Origin: Hydnum rufescens UP504
Taxonomy: Eukaryota > Basidiomycota > Agaricomycetes > Cantharellales > Hydnaceae
Length of the DNA: 61,416 nucleotides
Assembly: GCA_014904985.1 (NCBI GenBank)
Contig: MU129041.1
Location: 116,579 to 177,994, forward strand
Reading direction: 5' to 3'
The notes below the pieces were generated by a model. That model ran no database searches. It saw only the letters and a list, made by a program, of their open reading frames with translations, and had not been told where the DNA came from. Both the position numbers and the translations under genes were made by a program. This document shows, piece by piece, positions 55,275 through 61,416 of the stretch. Each line of letters opens with the position of its first letter. Position 1 is the first letter of the stretch.

Positions 55275-58200
55275 TACTGTACTCATCATAAGTCTATGAA
55301 AGTGTTTTTGGCATGATGTGACGTTCATGTTCGCTAATGAAACAATGGGGTCCTCTGTGACATGTGACACTAAAAATCCGGTGGTAACAAAGGTGACAGC
55401 GGCAGCTAGACAGGTGGCAATAAGGCGGCTTTAGTACTTGTATCCGCCAATTTTTGTTGCTCATAGGAATGACTGTGCTTTGAAGATGCTCGACAACAAT
55501 GAATTCAAAGGGCCAATGGACTCATTTCTGCAACACTTCTCCAAAGAAGAATATGATGAGAGAACTGCTCGAGACTTTGATGTGATCCGTATGCGCTCAT
55601 CCCATATTTCAGCTCAAAACCTCAGGAAGGAAGATCATGCTCTTGGTGTGATTCGTACAAAGAACCGAGAACGACAGCAGCGAAGTTGTGACAAAGAGTG
55701 GCTCAGCAAATCTCATCCGGTCTTAGGGATACAAAAGGCAGAATTCCAAAGCAGTATGTGGTCTACTTCTCAATGATATAATGATATTTCTGAAGATATT
55801 GGCAGCGCTCAGCACCACAATTTAAGGTCCAGCGTGCCAAGACATGCTTGTCCCCCACCAAGGATAGGCATGGTACAGTGATAAAACCATGTCTCCGATC
55901 TCACTGTACCAACTGGTTTCAGCCATTGCTTTGGAGTGCCATATCCGATGCAATGATTTGCACTAAGTGGCACTTATCAAAGGCCATAAAGCTCCTTCAA
56001 TCGAGTGCTGGTGGTGAGAAATTTCAGACACTCTACCCATCCACCCTAGCTAATTGGATGAAGCCACGCAGTGAACAACAGCGGAAGCGAGGAGAAGGTG
56101 AATGGTTAGATAAAACTCTTGCTGCCATTGAAAATGCACGTTCAAAGGCCCAAGCAAAGAGTTTGACACTAGGACACCCCCGTTTTTTAGTGTGTTATTT
56201 TCCTAAGATCATTGATAAATCTCTGTCTTTTATACTAAATTTTTATAGGCTCACCATGCTCATATTACCAAGATGGTCTGCAACTGTCTTCGGGAATACC
56301 GTGAAGCAGGGATTCCTATATCTTGTGTAATTGTCAAGGCATTCCTCCTTGGAACCATTCAATCCCAAGCACCCGAGCTACTTGAAGATGGGAAGTTCAA
56401 ATGTTCCGACTCGTTCATACATCGCTTTCTACATACCAACCTACATTGGTTGATGCGTACTACCACCCAGGCATCGCAGAAGCTTCCGGATGACTGGGAG
56501 AAGCAGTGTGAAGATGCCATCTTACGTCTCTCATACAATATCAAACTGTTCAATATCCCTGCGGAACTTGTCATTAACGCTGACCAGACTGGCGTGTGTC
56601 TTGTTCCTGCAGGAAATAAGACATGGGCTCCCGTGGGGGCTAAGCAGGTTGCAGCCATGGCGAAAGAAGAGAAACGTCAATTTACACTCATGGTAGCAAC
56701 ATCCGTGGCTGGCGAAGTGGTCCCTTTCCAATCCATCCATAAGGGAAAGACTGGGGTGAGTCTGCCAAGTCAAGAAAGTCATGCAGAAGGGGAGAAAATG
56801 GGGATCTTGTGGACTCCTGGTGGCCCGACTCACTGGAGCTCCATTTCGTCTATGAAAGTGGTATGTGGCTCATATTATCAATGCGGAACCATTACCTGGG
56901 CCTCACTATTCTCTTAGTGGGTGGATAAAGTCTTAGAGCCCCATATCCAGCATGTCAAAGCACGACTGCGGCTTTCTGAGTGACAGAAGTCAATATTGCT
57001 TATTGATGTATGGTCAGTTCATTGCTCGGAGGAGTTTACCGAATGGATGAAAGACAAGCACCCAAATATAAAGATTGGCTTCATTCCTGGTGGATGTATG
57101 TGTTCACTATCTTGGTTTGATGACATTTCATAATAGTCTCAATCAAATAGGTACTGGAAAACTCCAGCCCGCAGACGTTGGCTTGCAATGTGTTATCAAG
57201 CATCATATTAGAGGTTCATGCCTCAAATTTCTCACTGCTCATGTCGAGAAAGAACTCGCTAATGGTGTGGCCCCAAGCCACATCCACGTTCCAGCCAAAA
57301 TCGATCAACTGCGGAATGCTACTGCATTGTGGGTGACAGATGTGTTCAAATGGCTTAGGCGTAATCCGCAGCTGGTACAGTCGGTGTGCCAAACCAGCCA
57401 CACACCACTATTGAGACTCATTATGCTACCCTATAGGCATGGAAAAAAAGTGAGGTCAAAAATTGGAATTTATCTTATCCATGCTTGACAAGCGACGAGG
57501 TGGTCTCAACAATGGGCGAGCGATATGAAGAAGATCCCTCATTTGCCTTACAAGTGACTCCGCTGTTACATAATACTGAGGACATCGACAATCCTGTAAA
57601 CACCAACATAGACTTTGATGATGATACCGAGCTCTCTGCCCAGATTCTTGCGCACCTACACTTTGGCAAGTTTCAAACAAGGCCACAGGCATTCATGCTT
57701 CGTGGTAACACCTTCATGACTAACGAGTCCGATGAGTCTGGCAAAAATGATGGCTATCGGATCACCAGTCCATTCGATGATGAAACCCTTACCGACAATG
57801 ATGCAGAAGGTGAAACTGATCCCGAGGGGGAAGACCGGTCTGTCAATGGAGAGGAATTAAATGATGGTGAGTCCAGATCATGTAATATGTCCGTAAACCA
57901 AGTATACTTACCCCAGTCTATTGCCAGGAGGTGATGTTGATTCGGAAATTGATGACAAGGGTCTGCAATCCCAGTCCAATCGACAGTCCGACAAATCAAT
58001 TGATAGATTCAAATCCGGTGGTGACAACAACAATAATTCCACTTTGATGCAGGCACAAGTGCGATCGAGCCGATACCAAACCCCTGAAATTGATGTCGTT
58101 CCAGGGTTGGCTGGCCAAGTTTTCGTTATTGATGACTAGGCTGCCGATCAATTTTGTTCACTGTGCAAAATTATAATTTTTCCACTCATTCAACTCAATT

Positions 58201-58417
58201 TTACACTAGTCCATAGTTTTCACCATTCTGGGCACCCTGGGTGACTCCAGAGCCCTTTTAAACCTATTCTGCTACCTACACTTGATTTTCAAGGCATTAC
58301 GCCAGATTTTTTAGCTATGAAAGCCCCCCCCCAAATGTGATGCTGTTGTTACGGATTCTAACACAGACCCCCAAGAGCATTACATGACACTTTCATAGAC
58401 TTATGATGAGTACAGTA
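55275..58417 (+). mobile_element. Pogo/Fot1-type DNA transposon with perfect 31-bp TIRs
   Basis: The TIRs 55275-55305 and 58387-58417 are perfect inverted copies over 31 bp. The outermost TA on each side is the expected Tc1/mariner-superfamily target duplication, giving an element of about 3.14 kb. It contains a transposase gene on the plus strand. Confidence 0.85.
55438..57934 (+). pseudogene. Pogo-type DDD transposase, nearly intact
   Basis: Multi-exon gene. A 5' part (55438-55776) encodes a charged N-terminus, and 55848-56170 a helix-turn-helix-like DNA-binding region (KLLQSSAGGEKFQTLYPSTL). The catalytic exons join in frame: 56273-56860, intron 56861-56917, 56918-57095, intron 57096-57150, then 57151 onward. 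The catalytic acidic residues sit in NADQTG (Asp 56582), LLIDVWSVH (Asp 57005) and QPADVG (Asp 57174), the DDD pattern of pogo-like transposases. A Glu/Asp-rich tail lies at 57485-57934. One in-frame TGA at 56981, in SE-TGA-QKS, interrupts it and fits a decayed CGA. The exact 5' exon joins are uncertain. Confidence 0.8.
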
Positions 58418-58446
58418 CCCCCTGAAAATGTTGGCTTCCCCCATAC

Positions 58447-58612
58447 CTCAGGTTTCAGGTTTAAACCAGGTTTAAACCTGAACCTGACCTGAATGGAACC
58501 AAACCTCAGGTCAGGTTCAGGTTTTGCCCTCATGGGTGATTTTGGAACCTGGTCAGGTTTAGGTTTTGCCCAAATTGGGCAAAACCTGACCAAAACCTGA
58601 CCATGGCAACCA
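58447..58612. repeat. AGGTCAGGTT repeat cluster, right of the pogo element
   Basis: The same motifs as at 54815-54990. The two clusters contain both orientations and sit outside the pogo TIRs, so they belong to the DNA into which it inserted, or to another element. Confidence 0.75.
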
Positions 58613-59519
58613 TAACCTTATGTAATCCTTACACTGTAATCTCCTCATCAATCATATTAAGGGGCTCTCCTTCATACTCAACCTGATTACATAATCACCA
58701 CCTTTCCCTTAACAGCCCCCCATTTTGGCAACCTCCTTAGATTGACTATGTCCTGTGTAGATGTCAACCTAACAAGGTTGAATTGCATGTGTATCATTGT
58801 GGTGCTACACTTGGTGTCAGGGTGACACTGCCATTGAAGCCACAAACAGAAAGAAGAAAGAGATTAATTACCCACATGCCTATTGCAGTGGGAATCCTGA
58901 GCAACAGCAACAGCCAAACAGCTATGCACAAGTCTCACAACTATTGCAGTGGGAATCCTGAGATTGAAACTAGTGATCCCCCAACTGCAAAGGGCTATAA
59001 GTACTACTTCCTGCACACAGCCACCACAGCCACCACAGCCACTGACTAACCATAATCCATCCACTTATGAATCCTGTGCTTGTCCCTCCACATGACTAAG
59101 CCCCAACTTCCATATGCACACCCCTTAGTGCTTATTGTTGGGATAGTGCCTGATTACATAATCCAACAATGTATATAGTTTGGTAGTTTCCAATGTTCTA
59201 CTAAGGTTTTCTCTCCTGCCAACAGGTTATGGGCCCCAATTAGCTCTGGGCTACCTGGAGATTACCCCATGGTGAACTGGTGTTCCCACTCTGGCCCCCC
59301 ATCTGGCTGGTGCTTTGTGTGCCACCCATGTGCTGTGTGCATGAATCCTGCTGTGTGTGTGAATCCATGCTGCACCTCATGACCCTGAACCCAAACTCAT
59401 ATTGAACCTGTAACACTGTATCTGAAAGTGTGACCTGTACCTGTTGAAACTGTAACCCATGGCTGTGGCCTGTGTGGCTGACCCACAACTGAAACCAAAA
59501 CTGTACCTGTACCCAGCAA
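58613..59519. other. CpG-poor, gene-free region with possible LTR edge
   Basis: On the minus strand at about 58713, AAAATGGGGGGC stands before TGTTAAGGG, which resembles a polypurine tract followed by an LTR start. Two gattacataatc palindromes lie at about 58683 and 59151. No gene was recognised. Confidence 0.3.
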
Positions 59520-60425
59520 ATGTTGCCTGACTGTACTGTGGCTAACTGTCAGGATCAAATTGACATTTGCTTCCATCCATGGACTTACCCATCAGAGTAT
59601 CATTCTTCATCAACTCTATCATATGGCACCTACTTCTTTAAATGTTCTTGCCTCCTCTCTCCTCCTGTGACTACTTCTCAAACTCCTCCAACCTCTTCCT
59701 GTCCTGCTGCTGCTGCACCTTCCTCCTCCACTTATGAACCCATTGATGTAGGCTCCAATCATTGTCAGAATAACCCTTGCTGAGTTGCTGGTCTGTGCTG
59801 AAATTGTAACAAACCCAGTCACATTGCCAGAGACTGTCCAGAGCCACCATGCTCTCACTCAGTCCAAGGTGCTCTGTCATCTGAGCAGATGGAGGAATTG
59901 GTGGAGAAAGTCCATGCTACTCTGGCACCCAACCCTGCTGAGGATGGAAATGAAGGTGTGGCTAAGGATTTTTAAAGATGTTGACAGTGAAGGACATGAG
60001 ACATGTCATTGCCCATAAGCCCACCACTCTATATCTATTATACACATCTGTGCTGAGCTACTGAGCTAAAGGTCCATCTGGACAGTAGCCAGCCTATGGC
60101 AGTTGATGCCTTGCTCAATTCAGGAGCAACAGGGATGTTTGTTGACCAAGAGTTTGTTAAAGCCAAAAATATTACCACCCAGAAACTTCCACAGCTGATT
60201 CCTCTTTACAACATTGATGGCACCCTTAATGACACTGGCTCTGTTTGAGAAGAAGTTAACCTCCTAATGTGCTTTGGCAATCATTCAGAGAAAAGTACAT
60301 TTGCTGTGACCAGCCTGGGATGAGTTCCCTTTATCATAGGGCACACCTGGCTTGTTCATCATAACCCTGAGATTGATTGGTTGATGGGTAAGGCAGCCAT
60401 GACAAGGTGTCCTGATGGTTGTGGG
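59520..60425 (+). pseudogene. Decayed Ty3/gypsy gag zinc knuckle and protease
   Basis: A Ser/Pro/Thr-rich stretch ending YEPIDV, then C-TGA-NCNKPSHIARDC (about 59800-59845), a CX2CX4HX4C-type zinc knuckle with one codon turned to TGA. This is followed by EQMEELVEKV and, in the next part, ALLNSGATGMFVDQEFV (about 60105-60155), the retroviral-type aspartic protease site with Asn where Asp is catalytic, and HNPEIDWLMG (about 60370). Stops (TAA at about 59972, several TGA) and the lost Asp make it dead. Reverse transcriptase is not found downstream. Confidence 0.7.
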
Positions 60426-61416
60426 TTGTGATGTGTCCATGCTGTCTTAGCAAAGGAGCACTCTGAATGAAGCCTCAACCTCTCTACATCTATGTCTCCA
60501 CCAGATCCTCTTCTGTTGGGCAGTTGCCATGGAGACCCTACCCATCTTTGCCCAGTCAGTCCCTCTAGGCAAAAGTGGGAGATGGGCATCTCCTTGGTGT
60601 TAGCCAGCTGTAGTCATCTGGAGGGGATCACAGGGGTGATAGAAATTTGCCATGCCATCACTCTTCACTGTTGTCTTTTCCTTACCAGGCTGCACCCTTG
60701 TCTCCCTCTTTAATAGAAAAGCCAAGTCCAGGTGCCCTATCAAAGGGAATGGGCAAGAGCCCACCTGGTGGTAATTGGGAAGATGTACATGGGGAAGTGT
60801 AATATAGAGCCTTAATTCTTAAAGTATATACTTGTAATGTCCTGTTTGTACCTTACATAATAGTGTGGCTGTGAGGATTCTAAGTCCCAGTGGCACCAGA
60901 ATCAAAGTACTCTTTTTCCTGGACCTCATAGCTCCCACATGAACTGTGAAACCAACAAAGCAACACTGCAACTATGTGACCAAGTCACATAATGACTCAG
61001 CCACATCAAGACCCACAATCCATTGCCATAGAGCATGGGCAGAGATGGATAAGGGGAGTCACATATGAGCACAACTCAGCAAGTAAGTACATTCTTCTAG
61101 AGTACTTGCTGACTACTCCTTCACCCCCATAGATAGTAGCTGAGCCCTTTGGCCAGCTACTACCATCCCACAATAAGGACACTACTTTGGACCTCTTAGG
61201 CTGGCTTCCACTATGCAGGAAGGGACCTAAGAGGTCTCAGACTGCTAAGTAACCACAATGCCAACAGAGGCTGCTCACAGGGTCTGACCCTAGGGTACCT
61301 CATGGAGCCTCATTTTATTGTCCATTGGAGCTCCTGGCTTCATGCATAGAAGCTCCTGCAGTGCAGCAATCTGTTTATTGCAGCTGCTTTAAGGCAGTAT
61401 TGGAGCTGCTCACAGG
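60426..61416. other. CpG-poor, gene-free end of the window
   Basis: No coding frame with recognisable content. A 9-bp inverted repeat (cagcaagta ... tacttgctg) lies at about 61076-61110. It is probably degraded transposon DNA continuing beyond the window. Confidence 0.3.

Overview
This window looks like a transposon-rich, heterochromatin-like island of a basidiomycete (Agaricomycetes-type) fungus. The reasons are short spliceosomal introns of 54-66 nt, KDZ transposase remains with the CxC1 cysteine-cluster region, Ty3/gypsy and pogo-type elements, and heavy CpG-to-TpG/CpA decay over most of the sequence. Only one gene looks fully intact: an uncharacterised five-exon gene at 26083-29306 (family A). 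No tRNA, rRNA or CRISPR was seen.

Layout. 1-2.36 kb holds edge fragments: a possible LTR-element end, a truncated KDZ N-terminus and a 213-bp tandem duplication. 2367-6821 is the most unusual object. It is a 4.45-kb element with about 95-bp terminal inverted repeats, flanked by the 9-bp direct repeat GATCATAAC. Inside are two divergent arrays of repeated hairpin + intron-like units, arranged head to head around a near-perfect 343-bp palindrome, with no coding capacity that I can see. 6.83-7.95 kb is a decayed fragment of a Brr2-type spliceosomal helicase gene, and 8353-9727 is a solo LTR. 10.86-25.4 kb is an uncharacterised gene (family B) split by a complete 10.7-kb Ty3/gypsy element (LTRs 13534-14913 and 22886-24264). 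The element's single 2,601-codon gag-pol frame is broken only by TGA codons. 26.08-29.31 kb is family A. 30.04-36.04 kb has an inverted, CpG-decayed piece of family A fused to a non-autonomous LTR element. 36.6-38.3 kb holds G-rich and purine-rich minisatellites.

Further right, 39.46-42.42 kb (minus) is a decayed second family A gene. 43.1-45.5 kb (minus) is a decayed gene that may belong to family B. 45.72-50.36 kb (minus) is a KDZ transposase gene carrying a solo LTR. 51.1-52.2 kb is an unrecognised decayed gene. 52.4-54.04 kb is a seven-copy tandem array of an SF3B1/Prp10 HEAT-repeat fragment. 55.28-58.42 kb is a pogo-type transposon with perfect 31-bp TIRs. 59.5-60.4 kb is a decayed Ty3 gag-protease.

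Common threads. (1) Almost every frame-preserving stop in the decayed genes is TGA while frames end in TAA. This is what deamination of methylated CGA arginine codons would produce, and the duplicated copies inside the window show the same change directly. (2) The pair family B then family A may occur twice with the same order and spacing, the second time directly downstream of a KDZ gene. (3) Two core spliceosome gene fragments (Brr2, SF3B1) and an element built of intron-like units lie in the same 61 kb. Whether that is more than coincidence cannot be told from this sequence.
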